From the IMG/VR virus record IMGVR_UViG_3300030099_006944, positions 123,356 through 187,355 of that record: a stretch of DNA of 64,000 nt. The stretch is one strand, 5' to 3'. Positions within the stretch are counted from its first letter, which is position 1; every line of letters starts with the position of its first letter. Made by a program: the position numbers and the translations under genes. This DNA is from a virus. The notes beneath the pieces are model-generated. The model was not told where the DNA came from. It ran no database searches and saw nothing but the letters and a program-made list of their open reading frames with translations. This document shows, one piece after another, positions 1 to 10,329 of the stretch.

Positions 1-62
1 AAAGAACCATCGAGGAATACGAGAAAGAAAAGAAAGCAATGGATAAAGCTAAACGCAAATAG
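1..62 (+). CDS. 3' end of an upstream gene (partial)
   Basis: An open frame runs from the window edge to TAG at 60-62 and encodes a highly charged Lys/Glu tail ending MDKAKRK. It is followed at once by a clear intrinsic terminator, so it is most likely the last gene of an upstream transcription unit. Its position before the tape measure gene would suit a small tail or chaperone gene, but too little is visible to name it. Confidence 0.5.
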   Translation, partial: RTIEEYEKEKKAMDKAKRK

Positions 63-66
63 AATG

Positions 67-90
67 TGCCCATTAATTGGGCATTTTTTA
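67..90 (+). terminator. Intrinsic terminator before the tail genes
   Basis: The inverted repeat TGCCCA (67-72) and TGGGCA (78-83) with a 5-nt loop is followed by a run of six T. It separates the partial upstream gene from the tape measure gene. No class 1 promoter is seen between it and 124, so the tail genes may use a different (late) promoter or read-through. Confidence 0.85.
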
Positions 91-123
91 TTGTGAACTA
101 ATTAAATGTAAAGAGGATTATAT

Positions 124-2730
124 ATGTTCGGACCAAAGATATTCATGGATCCAACCGAAGGTGGTGGAGGTGGCCCCAACGAGGGAAACAAAAAACTTAC
201 CGGCGCCGAAAAAGATCTGGCGGAAGGGATAGCGAGACAAAAAGAGCTAAAAGACCTCGTTGAAAAAGCAAAAAAAACGCAACAAGAAATCTTGCAAGAA
301 AAAAAAGCCGAACAAGTGATCATGTCGGATATGATCGCAGCTTCTCAAACCCAATTGGAAATTGACAAAATGCGAAGAGAAGATGCCACTAAAAAATTAA
401 TGGAAGAATTGGCAGGTCTGAGAGAGATCACTGACGAGAAAGAACAACAAGAACACCTAGAAAAGAGGTTAAGTGAAATCGCTGGTAAACGTGTCGAATT
501 AGGTGAGGATTTCATAGATATATTAAAGGACGATGAAAAGTTTACTAAAAAAATAGCAGAATTAACAGAAGCTGCTGAAAAATCCGAGGAAAAAAGAAAG
601 AAAACAATAGAAACCACAAGTCAACTTCACAACAAGATTGCTAAGAAATTGGGAATTAGCACCAAGTATAGCGATAATATGGTTGTGAGTCTACTAAAAG
701 GGAATGTTAATTTAAGTGACATGTTAGGTACTGTTTTGAGTTTCAAGAATGTTTTGAATAATGTAGTTGGTACAGCAGCCAAAATGGCTCTCGAAATTGA
801 TGACACCGCAAAGGCTCTTGGTAAGGCCACCGGCATGGGAAATCAGTTTCAAGGTCAAATATTGGCCGTGCACAGCAACACAATAGCCATGGGCGCATCA
901 ATTCAAGATGCCAGTAATGCTACTAAAAGTTTAATCGAGAATTTCTCTGCTTTTAATCCAAATGCTGACGCCGCAAATGAACATATGGCAACGAACATTG
1001 TTTTGTTAGAAAAAATTGGTGTTAACGGTGCCGACGCGGCAAAATCGATGGATTTTTTCACAAGATCAATGGGTATGTCTGCCAAAGCCGCAACAGACAT
1101 GACCAGAAACATTGCCATGATGGGCAAGAACATGGGAGTGACTGCCTCTAAGATGATTTCTGATTTTCAATCTGTATCTGGTGACATTGCAATGTACGGA
1201 GCCAGAATGGAAGGTGTGTTCCAAAATTTAGCAGCCCAAGCAAAAGCAACCGGTATGTCCATGAGTTCTTTGGTTAACTTAGGTAAGCAATTTGATACAT
1301 TTGACAAAGCAGCCGACACCACAGCAAAGTTAAATGCGGTCTTAGGCACTAGCTTATCGACGATTGATATGATGAATATGTCATATGACGAAAGAATAAA
1401 GTATCTCCAACAAGAACTTCGAAGTGTTGGGGCAAATATGGACTCTATGGATCCATATACAAAGATGTATATCGCACAATCTTTGGGAGTTAAAGATGTA
1501 GCAGAAGCGCAACGTCTACTAAACATGTCTCAAAAGGAAATGGACCAAAACAGAAGATTACAAGAAGCAGCCAACACAAGACAAGAAAAATTAAAAGAAT
1601 TGACAACAGAACTTGTTCCTGTTATGCAACAAATGAAAATTGCTTTCTCTCAAATTGCTGTTGCTGTATCTCCGGTGGTTGAATTATTCATTGGTTTACT
1701 TACAATGATCACTGACCTAAATACAGCGCTCGGTGGAGCACTTGTCCCAACCTTGATAGGCTTTGTGGCAGTCAAGAAAGCTTTGGCGGGAATTACAGCG
1801 CTGTATACTGGTTGGCAACAGTTATCTTTAATCGCAACAGGAGAAACAACATTAGCAAAAATGGCAGAACAAGGAGTTACTGCATCCGCGATCACTACAA
1901 AATATGCCGATGCTGTTGCTTCACAAGCCCAAGCAGGATCCACGACTCTTTTGGGGATAGCAACACGAAACGCTGGTCGAGCCATGGCGAAGTTTGCTCT
2001 CTTACTAATGGGGGTTGCTTTGGCTTTCCATTATTCTCAGAGTCCACCTTTGTATTTAATTGCTGGTGTTATGGCCATTGGGGTGTTTCTCTTGGCAAGA
2101 TCATTGAATACAATGGGGCCTGCTGCAATAAAAGGCGCGGCGGTACTTATGTTGGTCGCTTTGGCAATGGGGATCATGTTTGGGTCAATGACCATGCTAA
2201 TCCAATCGATCGTGCTTCTATTTGACACATTGGTCGGTAGTCTTTTTCAGATTCCGTTAGTGGTTGTTGGTATATACTCAATAGCCGGCGCAATTGCTGT
2301 TCTTGCTGCCACTTCGATCGCTGCTCTCGTTCCGATTTTGGCAATTTTTTCTACTATGTCTGTAATGGGCGCGGCTCTCCTAGGAGTCACAGCGATGGCT
2401 GGTACCGCTGTTTTAGGTGGAATCGGTGAAAGTCTTATGGCCATGGGAACCGGAATGGAAAAGTTTTCAAATGGCTTGACTCAGGTGTCAAAATTAGCAA
2501 CGCAAATGTCTGCTGCTGTGGGTGATGGATTCATGGCTATAACCAGCGATGGTGCTGGTGCCAGTGCTGTAATAGGTACCGGAGATATAATGAAAAACTT
2601 TGTTGATGGCAAGATAACTGTGGATGTCAATATACCAGAGATAAAGATGCCAGAAACCACGGTTAATGTTTATATCGATGGCAAGAAAATGGAAGGTATC
2701 ATCAAGAAAGTTGTGTCGAGGGCTGGATAA
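124..2730 (+). CDS. Tail tape measure protein
   Basis: 868 aa. Residues about 15-170 are strongly charged Lys/Glu/Gln heptad-like coiled coil. A Met/Ala-rich middle and several long hydrophobic segments follow between about residues 555 and 810, and the C-terminus is polar (VDVNIPEIKMPETTVNVYIDGKKME). That plan, together with its place directly before baseplate genes, is typical of tape measure proteins, which fill the tail tube and set tail length. The length is modest for the family. A GAGG lies 8 nt before the ATG. The stop overlaps the next start (TAATG). Function is from architecture, not from a conserved motif. Confidence 0.75.
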   Translation: MFGPKIFMDPTEGGGGGPNEGNKKLTGAEKDLAEGIARQKELKDLVEKAKKTQQEILQEKKAEQVIMSDMIAASQTQLEIDKMRREDATKKLMEELAGLREITDEKEQQEHLEKRLSEIAGKRVELGEDFIDILKDDEKFTKKIAELTEAAEKSEEKRKKTIETTSQLHNKIAKKLGISTKYSDNMVVSLLKGNVNLSDMLGTVLSFKNVLNNVVGTAAKMALEIDDTAKALGKATGMGNQFQGQILAVHSNTIAMGASIQDASNATKSLIENFSAFNPNADAANEHMATNIVLLEKIGVNGADAAKSMDFFTRSMGMSAKAATDMTRNIAMMGKNMGVTASKMISDFQSVSGDIAMYGARMEGVFQNLAAQAKATGMSMSSLVNLGKQFDTFDKAADTTAKLNAVLGTSLSTIDMMNMSYDERIKYLQQELRSVGANMDSMDPYTKMYIAQSLGVKDVAEAQRLLNMSQKEMDQNRRLQEAANTRQEKLKELTTELVPVMQQMKIAFSQIAVAVSPVVELFIGLLTMITDLNTALGGALVPTLIGFVAVKKALAGITALYTGWQQLSLIATGETTLAKMAEQGVTASAITTKYADAVASQAQAGSTTLLGIATRNAGRAMAKFALLLMGVALAFHYSQSPPLYLIAGVMAIGVFLLARSLNTMGPAAIKGAAVLMLVALAMGIMFGSMTMLIQSIVLLFDTLVGSLFQIPLVVVGIYSIAGAIAVLAATSIAALVPILAIFSTMSVMGAALLGVTAMAGTAVLGGIGESLMAMGTGMEKFSNGLTQVSKLATQMSAAVGDGFMAITSDGAGASAVIGTGDIMKNFVDGKITVDVNIPEIKMPETTVNVYIDGKKMEGIIKKVVSRAG

Positions 2731-4283
2731 TGACATTTTGGAACACCTATAAGCCAACAGGCAACCAAGGTAGTGAAGCTATGTCTTATAATTATGCTAG
2801 CCGGATCTACATAGGCTCTGCTATATCAAAAAGATACATAGAGTTGCCGGCATTTATCCGAGACTTAAAATATGCATTAAACAAAAACATAGAGACAATT
2901 GACGAAAAGGACAAAACCGGAGCTAGGTACATAGAGAAGGCTAGTGCTGTATCTATGACCTTATCAATTGATGTTCCAGCCGCGAGTGCTCTTGAAGCGA
3001 AGTCAAACTTAGCTAGGGTTAGTGAAATAATGAGGATGATATCTCCCAGCGGAGGGTTTACCACGATTACTTCGGCAGAGGGTGTATCCGAAACTGTTTC
3101 ACAGGCAGCGACGGCTCCAAAAATATATATACTTTGTTCAAATTTGATATCATTTGGAAGAAAAGATGTTGTTGACTTAATTAGTAATTTTTCCGAACTC
3201 AAAACAAATGGGCTACCCGGATATATAAAAGACTTCGATTACACTCCGGATATTGAAGCAGGATTTTTTATAGATGAAGATTTTCGAGCACCTAGAAACA
3301 TAAAAGTCGACATAACCTTGTCAGTTGATGCCTTGCCGCGAGACATAATCGACTCTGACGCATTAAAAGCCCTTCCGGCAGAGACTTCTGCTGTCGAGGA
3401 CGAAGTGTATGTAATTAGAGGATTCTCGATCACCGGTGAATTTATGCCCGGAGATGGTGGTGGGTGGCCTTTTGGTATATCTATCAAGGATTCTAGACAA
3501 TCTGGTGCTGAATATAACTATAAGACTCTTAATAGTCATAAAACAGATTATGCAACCAATGCAAGTTCTTTTTTCATGATTGGAAACAATGAAAAGGAAC
3601 AGCGAGGAAAATTCAACTCTAAATGGAGTAAAACTCAAATCGACCTGCAAACGAATGCCGTAGGATATGGCACACCAGTGTACTGTTTGTTCAAAATGTT
3701 CTTAGAGGACTTCAAATTCTCCAAAAAAACCTCACTAGAACCAAGAGAAGTGAACAATACTGACGTCGGGCAAGCATATTTTAATTACAGCGATAGTAAT
3801 TCAGAGGTCGATATCAAATTTTCAATCATTGCAGACGATTTGGAACAAGCGAAGAAAAATTGCGGGAAAATACAAATACTTTTTAGACTTTTATTAACCG
3901 AAAATGAACTTGATGGTGGAAATTGGTCTAACTATGCTGATATTTTTAGAGTTCTTTATTCTCCTAGTCTATTAGAGAGGCACGATTCAACCAAAGAGAT
4001 AAATAATGATCCAAATACTTTATGGGAAAATGGAATAGGTTGCAAGGTCAATGGAATCTCTGTTGATAATCACAATGATTTAGGGTATTTTATAGAAAAA
4101 GATGGAGCAATTAAGAAATACTATCCCAAAGGATTTAAAATCTCCATCACGGCTGCTATCACCGGTCGAGAAGCCTCTCCTCACTTGTACGCAGGTCGAC
4201 CCGGAAACTATAAATCTGATGGTGCGACACTAATCAGAGATGATATCACAGGGATTATAAATTTCCCGTTTAAATTTAAATAA
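2730..4283 (+). CDS. Baseplate or tail-tube-associated structural protein
   Basis: 517 aa, translationally coupled to the tape measure gene by a TAATG overlap. No catalytic motif is seen. It is rich in beta-prone polar stretches and starts with an IYIGSAISKRYIELPAF segment. Its place between the tape measure and the gp53-like gene corresponds to baseplate or tube-cap genes (such as gp48/gp54) in T4-type order. The internal Met at codon 17, a reasonable alternative start, gives MSYNYASRIYIG. The role is inferred from position. Confidence 0.55.
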   Translation: MTFWNTYKPTGNQGSEAMSYNYASRIYIGSAISKRYIELPAFIRDLKYALNKNIETIDEKDKTGARYIEKASAVSMTLSIDVPAASALEAKSNLARVSEIMRMISPSGGFTTITSAEGVSETVSQAATAPKIYILCSNLISFGRKDVVDLISNFSELKTNGLPGYIKDFDYTPDIEAGFFIDEDFRAPRNIKVDITLSVDALPRDIIDSDALKALPAETSAVEDEVYVIRGFSITGEFMPGDGGGWPFGISIKDSRQSGAEYNYKTLNSHKTDYATNASSFFMIGNNEKEQRGKFNSKWSKTQIDLQTNAVGYGTPVYCLFKMFLEDFKFSKKTSLEPREVNNTDVGQAYFNYSDSNSEVDIKFSIIADDLEQAKKNCGKIQILFRLLLTENELDGGNWSNYADIFRVLYSPSLLERHDSTKEINNDPNTLWENGIGCKVNGISVDNHNDLGYFIEKDGAIKKYYPKGFKISITAAITGREASPHLYAGRPGNYKSDGATLIRDDITGIINFPFKFK

Positions 4284-4296
4284 GGACAAAAAACAC

Positions 4297-4623
4297 ATGC
4301 CGATATTCAGAAACAACAGAACCGGAATCAATAAAAATCCACTATACGATGAACTATTGGAGAAAAGAGGGTTACCCAAGATAGAGCATTTCCGAACAAT
4401 GCCTTTCTCTGGTTTGGATACAGACACTATAATGGTCAGTGAATATATTTGGCGAGCAGGTGATTCGTTGCAAAAACTATCTAGAACCTTTTATAGAACC
4501 TATGAGTATTGGTGGGTGATCGGTTTTGTTAACAAGAAGCCCACCGATGCACATTATAAACTCGGAGACACAGTTTATATTCCCACCGATCCTTCTTATA
4601 TTGCTGATAACATTGGGAGTTAA
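4297..4623 (+). CDS. Baseplate wedge protein with LysM-like domain (gp53-like)
   Basis: 108 aa. Residues about 48-98 hold a LysM-like stretch (EYIWRAGDSLQKLSRTFYR, then YEYWWVIGFVNKKPTD and LGDTVYIP). The YWWVI..N.KPTD signature recurs in T4 gp53-type wedge proteins, which help assemble the six wedges of the baseplate. It sits two bases before the next structural gene. A conventional SD is weak (AAGGACAAAAAACACATG). Confidence 0.7.
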   Translation: MPIFRNNRTGINKNPLYDELLEKRGLPKIEHFRTMPFSGLDTDTIMVSEYIWRAGDSLQKLSRTFYRTYEYWWVIGFVNKKPTDAHYKLGDTVYIPTDPSYIADNIGS

Positions 4624-4625
4624 AA

Positions 4626-7600
4626 ATGTCAACTAACGAAGAAATAGTAAAAAAACTACTTGAGCTTTATTTTCAAAATAAGGAAGGGGAAAACACAAAC
4701 ACTTACATTGATCGCATTAAAAACCTTAAACCTGCTGATAGAACCGCCTTGTTTGACCGTGGGGTTGGCGTGATCGACCTTTCGGGATTGGGGGACTCTA
4801 TCACTGAGCAAAGAAAAGCACGAGCAGAAATGCTTAGTCAATACTGGGAGAGTAGAGGGATTGAAGCCAGCGGTTGGCCATGGGATGTCGTGGTAAGTTT
4901 TATTCAAGACGGCGATCATGCACTGTATCCGAAGGGCTCAGGAAAGAAAGGTCAATTTACACAAGAGGAGTACGTTGCAGCAGCCCGGGCTGGTGTGTTA
5001 AAGGCATCGGAACAAGCAAGCAAGGATGGGGGCGCTCTGGATGTTTGGAACTTTTATGAGGTATGGAGAACCGAAGGAGGGGGTGGAAAGCAATCGGCTC
5101 ACTTTCAGAGAAAAGTCAACAAGAAGAGTTTAGCTGGGCAGACCACATCTACAACCACTACTGGTTCGGGTCCAAAAACGAAACTGTGGTCGTTATATCA
5201 CAGAATTGTTGAAGGGGGTATACACTTCTTTAAGGATGAAACAAGTGATGGTGAGCCACTGTGGGGTTTCGATGGAAGAGATATGAGTGCCCGGACGGAT
5301 ATTAGTGGTATAAGAAGCAAGAACTGGGCCCCGGGGAAGCCCGGTCCATTCTTTCTGGCTCTCACAGAGGATAATGCAATCGGAGAGAAAGGTGATAATT
5401 TTTTGGGTTTCCAAACTGGAGAAAATCTATCGAGTATCGCTAGCATTGATGGAGATGGGATTGAAGATAGCAAAGTCGAGGAAGGTGATTATTCTGACTA
5501 TTCTCAATGCTTGATTTTGGCTTCTTATTTAAAATCTCCAAAGATGGAGATTAATTATTTCGCAAAACAAGGATTACTAGCAAAACAAGGTGACCCAACA
5601 GCTTATTGGAGCGACAGGATTATACCTCTGTGGCTTGAAGATCCAGATAAGTTTATAAATTACAGTATTATGCCTCCAACTTATTCTGATTTTTTCAAGA
5701 ACTTGCAAATCGATCCTCAAACGGGTAACTTCTTGAAGATCAATGAAGAATATAGACCCGCTATTGATCCAATGGCGTATTCCAAGATGGTGTTAAAGAC
5801 GTCTTTGAAATATATATATACTGAATACAATTCTGATAATACTCCAACAATCATCGATGTCCCCATAAGAAACAACTCGGTTGAAACATTACAGGGTGAT
5901 TATTTTAAATTAAGAATTGCGAATGATATTTCTTCACGGGTCGTTAGTGATGATGATGCCATGGTTATTAAAGAGTCCGGAGGCATATTCAATTCACTAC
6001 AAGACATAAAAGACTTCATAAGTAGCGTGAAAAACGCAGCTAACACCGGGGAAAACAATAATTTTTATCACCTAGAAAACGTGGATATTAAATTTGATGG
6101 TACCAATCCATCTACTGCTAGGAAAGATGTGCAGGTCTCGTTGAAATTTATTTGCGATTCTTTTCACACTTTTAGTACATATGAGATTTCCGACAAGGGA
6201 CTGCTGGGTAAAGATTTCAAAGGTAATTCAAAGAAAATTACATTAGCAGATCTGGTTTCTTTACCTACTACTGGTAAAACAATCAACGATTCTGAGCCCG
6301 GAGGGTTTATTAAAAATCAGTTTAGTCCCAACTACAATCGACTACAATTATCGATAAGCCACTTCAACTTAGTACAAGAGAGAGTATCAAAAGAAGAATC
6401 AACAACAGAGAGTGATGATAACTTTGGAGGTAGAGGAGTAGGTACACAAGGTCATCGCGGTACCACAGGTAACAACAGTGCTGGTGGGGACACAATAAGT
6501 TTCAAAAAAGTTAGCGAAAATGAATGGATTAAAACATCAAAAGCTGACGGTAACGATATGATATTGGATCTTTCCGTTATTGATCACACGATTGAAAGAG
6601 ATCCGGCAACCGGTTTTATCACTTTTACTGTAAATTATCGCGGTTATTTTGATTCTATGTTAACCACTCCTGCTTGTGATGCTTTAGCTGACAAACGAAT
6701 CAATGACAGGCGCAGCCAAAGAGATAAGCTATTAAGAAATGCAGCCAGAATAGGTTGCACCAGAAACGAAATAAAAGAAATAATGGACAAAAACCAAGCA
6801 ACCGCTCAGTTGGAAAAAGATCGCGCCATGGCATCTATAATTGAGCGATTGGCAACAAGAGGGAGACTATATGTTACAGATATCCCAACTAGTCATTTAA
6901 AGAGTTTTGTGCAGACAGGTCACCTAAACAAAACTGCTAGGGAATCTGTTGATATCATCATTGATATAGAATCACCCGTCGGTGGTGGTACTAGTATTGC
7001 GCAACTCCTAGGAGAAAGCGATATCGATCGAGCCGAATCAGAAGACATAGAACTTCAAGATAGAAACTGGGGTGGTGATGTTGCGGCCGGATTTGATGCT
7101 GCTTGGGACAAATATGTCACGGGCGAAGGCTCAGAAGGCTTTTCCGATGCGTATGGCGCTAGTGATATATATCAAAAATACAGAGACGGTCGTTCTTGGA
7201 GGACATGGTCTTTTTTCTTAGGTGATCTTTTGGATGTTATTTCGGATAGTATATACGAGGAAGGAACCAGCGTACACCACAAGCAATACAAAGCAATGAA
7301 TTTGAAATTTATGGCTTCTACATTTGCGATACCGGATTTTTTTAGCGAAGTCGGCGAGGATCATGATGATATATTGAGAAACATTCTCTCGGTACCTATT
7401 TCTTTGGATTTTTTCAAAAAATGGTTTAATGAAAACGTAACCAATAAAGATCTATTGTTTTACCCTATGGGCACCATGATTAAAGATTTAGTCGAACGCG
7501 TGATATCAGGTCTTCTATATGAAACATGTTTATCAAGCCCAACCGATACTCCCCCTATATTTAGAATTGGGTATTTTACGGATTGTAGAAAACGATATAA

Positions 7601-9071
7601 TCTAATGAGAACTTATAAGTTCCAAAGACGATCTACCGCAGTGGGTCAGTGGTCTCCATGGCTAGATTGGAAAACCGCTAGTCTTTTTAGTTACAACAGA
7701 GACAAAGCCTTGTTTCATATGGATTCAAGTGTGGAGACCAAAGACAGAAAAAACTATTGTGTTATATATTGTATGAAATCAATGGTTATGAATCGAAAAC
7801 TGACTCAGAACATTTACAACGATGAAGACAGTTTTGAGAACTTTGTACCAGTCATCTGTTATGGTACAAACAACATCGGGGCTAATTATCTATCAGATGT
7901 AAAATTTAGTAAAACTAGTACACCCGGTCTTCGCGAGGCCAGATATTTTGGTAGTGCCAATGGTGGACTAAGTCTTTTGTCAAATGTTTATGATTTGTCT
8001 TTTAGTTTTAGTAAAATGGCTGCTAATACATTCTTTTATCCGGGCTCTGTTTTTGATTTTCGGCTGCTGGATAAGGGGATGGGTAGTCCTCATGACAAAA
8101 AGTCACTAGCATATCATATGGGCTTCGGAGGGTATCATATGGTCAAGTCAGTAAATTATAATTTAAATGTACATGCCAGTGACTATCAAATAACTGTCGA
8201 TTCTAAATTTATTGGCACCAAACAACCAGAAGATCCTTGGAGAAACTTTCCAAACGCCTCTGCTATTGAAGCCGCCGTCGATGCAAAATGCGATGATCTT
8301 ATAATAAAATCAGAAAGGGTATTTGCACTTGAACAAGAACAAAGGAATGCAGATGAGGCATACAATTCAATAAGTTCTGATGGTGTTATCACCATCGAGG
8401 ATATAGAAGACGATGCAGAAAGAGCCACACTGGCTAGTGAAGAACAAGAACTGTTGGATAACCAAATTGAAGCTTGGTGGGCCGAGAACAAGGATTCGGT
8501 CATGGAAGCGGTTAAGGCGAGGATAGCCAGCAACAAGGAAACTGCTGTAAAGAACGCTTGGGCCAGGAAGGAAAACCTTCGTTGGGGTCTAGACGAGTAT
8601 TCCGGAAAGGATCTGTTAAATTCGACGGATAAACCTTTTGCAAAGGATAACGGCCTAGATGATGACCCTGATTACTACTACTACACAGGGTATACCGATG
8701 CTGGTATAGAGGAGTGGTTAACTACCGGGACCTTAGGTGACCCGGACGAAACCGGAACGAGAGCTTTTAATCCTCCGATAACGGACTTAACTTCAAATGA
8801 TCCAAACAGCATTGGACAATACCTAATAAAATCAACCGCGATACTTTATTGTCATGATGATCATTATGTGCCTTTTGTGAGAGTTCAATACCGAAATGGT
8901 TTTAAATATTACACCTACAAGCCAACTGGTGCTAGCACCGCGGCTCAGGTTGCGTACAACATGAGTAGATACGGAGCTGATGCATCTAAGTATACGAGCG
9001 AAATCATAGAGTTCAAGCCATACATTGACAGTACCACTTACCGCTGGTCAACTGAGTTCGATTATGGATAA
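4626..9071 (+). CDS. Very large baseplate/tail structural protein
   Basis: 1481 aa, the largest gene in the window. It follows the gp53-like gene directly, so a baseplate hub or wedge role is the natural reading. The N-terminal region (about 40-160) has a helical, LysM/adaptor-like look. A Gly/Ser/Asn-rich linker lies near residues 590-625. The C-terminal 250 residues are very acidic (EDIEDDAERATLASEEQELL) with a Tyr-rich DDDPDYYYYTGYTD motif. There is no recognisable lysozyme or protease motif. It could be several fused tail domains; profile searches would be needed to split it. Confidence 0.55.
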   Translation: MSTNEEIVKKLLELYFQNKEGENTNTYIDRIKNLKPADRTALFDRGVGVIDLSGLGDSITEQRKARAEMLSQYWESRGIEASGWPWDVVVSFIQDGDHALYPKGSGKKGQFTQEEYVAAARAGVLKASEQASKDGGALDVWNFYEVWRTEGGGGKQSAHFQRKVNKKSLAGQTTSTTTTGSGPKTKLWSLYHRIVEGGIHFFKDETSDGEPLWGFDGRDMSARTDISGIRSKNWAPGKPGPFFLALTEDNAIGEKGDNFLGFQTGENLSSIASIDGDGIEDSKVEEGDYSDYSQCLILASYLKSPKMEINYFAKQGLLAKQGDPTAYWSDRIIPLWLEDPDKFINYSIMPPTYSDFFKNLQIDPQTGNFLKINEEYRPAIDPMAYSKMVLKTSLKYIYTEYNSDNTPTIIDVPIRNNSVETLQGDYFKLRIANDISSRVVSDDDAMVIKESGGIFNSLQDIKDFISSVKNAANTGENNNFYHLENVDIKFDGTNPSTARKDVQVSLKFICDSFHTFSTYEISDKGLLGKDFKGNSKKITLADLVSLPTTGKTINDSEPGGFIKNQFSPNYNRLQLSISHFNLVQERVSKEESTTESDDNFGGRGVGTQGHRGTTGNNSAGGDTISFKKVSENEWIKTSKADGNDMILDLSVIDHTIERDPATGFITFTVNYRGYFDSMLTTPACDALADKRINDRRSQRDKLLRNAARIGCTRNEIKEIMDKNQATAQLEKDRAMASIIERLATRGRLYVTDIPTSHLKSFVQTGHLNKTARESVDIIIDIESPVGGGTSIAQLLGESDIDRAESEDIELQDRNWGGDVAAGFDAAWDKYVTGEGSEGFSDAYGASDIYQKYRDGRSWRTWSFFLGDLLDVISDSIYEEGTSVHHKQYKAMNLKFMASTFAIPDFFSEVGEDHDDILRNILSVPISLDFFKKWFNENVTNKDLLFYPMGTMIKDLVERVISGLLYETCLSSPTDTPPIFRIGYFTDCRKRYNLMRTYKFQRRSTAVGQWSPWLDWKTASLFSYNRDKALFHMDSSVETKDRKNYCVIYCMKSMVMNRKLTQNIYNDEDSFENFVPVICYGTNNIGANYLSDVKFSKTSTPGLREARYFGSANGGLSLLSNVYDLSFSFSKMAANTFFYPGSVFDFRLLDKGMGSPHDKKSLAYHMGFGGYHMVKSVNYNLNVHASDYQITVDSKFIGTKQPEDPWRNFPNASAIEAAVDAKCDDLIIKSERVFALEQEQRNADEAYNSISSDGVITIEDIEDDAERATLASEEQELLDNQIEAWWAENKDSVMEAVKARIASNKETAVKNAWARKENLRWGLDEYSGKDLLNSTDKPFAKDNGLDDDPDYYYYTGYTDAGIEEWLTTGTLGDPDETGTRAFNPPITDLTSNDPNSIGQYLIKSTAILYCHDDHYVPFVRVQYRNGFKYYTYKPTGASTAAQVAYNMSRYGADASKYTSEIIEFKPYIDSTTYRWSTEFDYG

Positions 9072-9082
9072 GGAGAAAAATT

Positions 9083-10321
9083 GTGTTTAAATCCCAAAAT
9101 GAAATCACATCTACTAAACGAAAGATGCAACAAACAGCACGATGGAAATTGTATTCTCAAAAACCCTCGGTTGCTACAAAAGATCTAAACCTCATCGAAT
9201 ATCAATATTACGGATTAATAGATACAGAAAATTATTCAGTAGTTCCAGATGAAATAATGATGAGAGAAATAAAATCTCATGCACCAGAATCTCGTAATTT
9301 GGTTTTTAACTTCGTAGCAGACGCCTTTGAGGCTCTACAAAATCATTTATCAAAAGCAGTTCTTCGAGGCCAAATAGATCAGGAAGGTCCGTTTGGCAAC
9401 TTAAAAGCCTTCAAAGCATATACACCCCCTAAAAACAGATACGAAAAACATATCTCAAATATATTATACAAATTGAATACCACACAAATTCCAAAAGTAA
9501 CCGGCATTAATAATATAACATCTTATAATGACTATGTCAATTGTTTTTTTGATATAATTAACAAAAGCGAAAAGGATAGTGCAATAACACTAAGCAAGTT
9601 TAATAAATCATACTATTCCAGTATTTTAGACACCGGGCTGGCTATCAGTTACCATGATGTGCCGATGAATGATAAAAAACAAAAGTTCAATAAAATTTTA
9701 ACCAAATCTAGATTTAACTATTTCAGAGATATATGTAAAAACTTTGGGTTTTCTACGGTCTTTGATAACCCAAACATATTAGTTTTTGACGTTGCCAGTC
9801 CAGCAGCAAAGAAATATTTGGAAGCATATAGTATTTTTAATATACCATCTATATTTGCAAATTACTATATCAAGACTTATATATATGATATAGAATATAT
9901 TAATAATTATATTAATTTATATTATAATAAATATGTTAGCATGTATCCTTTAACTATAGAAACAGAAGTACACTGTAATAAAACATTTCAAAAAAGAATT
10001 ACTAGACAAAAGATAGATCTATCATACAAGATACCAATAGATATCATGATAGAAAAATATGTCATGATTCGCAACAGAGAAGAAGGCTCCCCATTCAGCG
10101 AAGGAAAAACAAAAAGGATTGTAAAAAAGGCAATTTATTTTCAAAAATCATTTGACAAAACCAAAGCACTAAGTTATATTAGTAGAGAGTTCAAAGATCA
10201 GGTATGGAACAAAAATTTTGGATATCATGATCGCCTTGAAAAAGAGCGTCAAAATAATTCCTTTGAGTCTGCCGCATTTGAACCAGATACAACACCCTCA
10301 TCAGGAGGGTCAGGATACTAG
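9083..10321 (+). CDS. Unknown virion-associated protein
   Basis: 412 aa, GTG start with AAGGAG 8 nt upstream. It lies between the tail genes and a DNA polymerase gene. The middle (about 250-310) is very rich in Tyr, Ile and Asn, unlike its neighbours. The C-terminus is a flexible Pro/Ser/Gly tail ending GGSGY. I recognise no catalytic motif. The gene could be the last structural gene of the tail block; it could also be an accessory subunit for the polymerase 8 nt downstream, but nothing in the sequence supports that directly. Confidence 0.45.
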   Translation: MFKSQNEITSTKRKMQQTARWKLYSQKPSVATKDLNLIEYQYYGLIDTENYSVVPDEIMMREIKSHAPESRNLVFNFVADAFEALQNHLSKAVLRGQIDQEGPFGNLKAFKAYTPPKNRYEKHISNILYKLNTTQIPKVTGINNITSYNDYVNCFFDIINKSEKDSAITLSKFNKSYYSSILDTGLAISYHDVPMNDKKQKFNKILTKSRFNYFRDICKNFGFSTVFDNPNILVFDVASPAAKKYLEAYSIFNIPSIFANYYIKTYIYDIEYINNYINLYYNKYVSMYPLTIETEVHCNKTFQKRITRQKIDLSYKIPIDIMIEKYVMIRNREEGSPFSEGKTKRIVKKAIYFQKSFDKTKALSYISREFKDQVWNKNFGYHDRLEKERQNNSFESAAFEPDTTPSSGGSGY

Positions 10322-10329
10322 GAGGACAC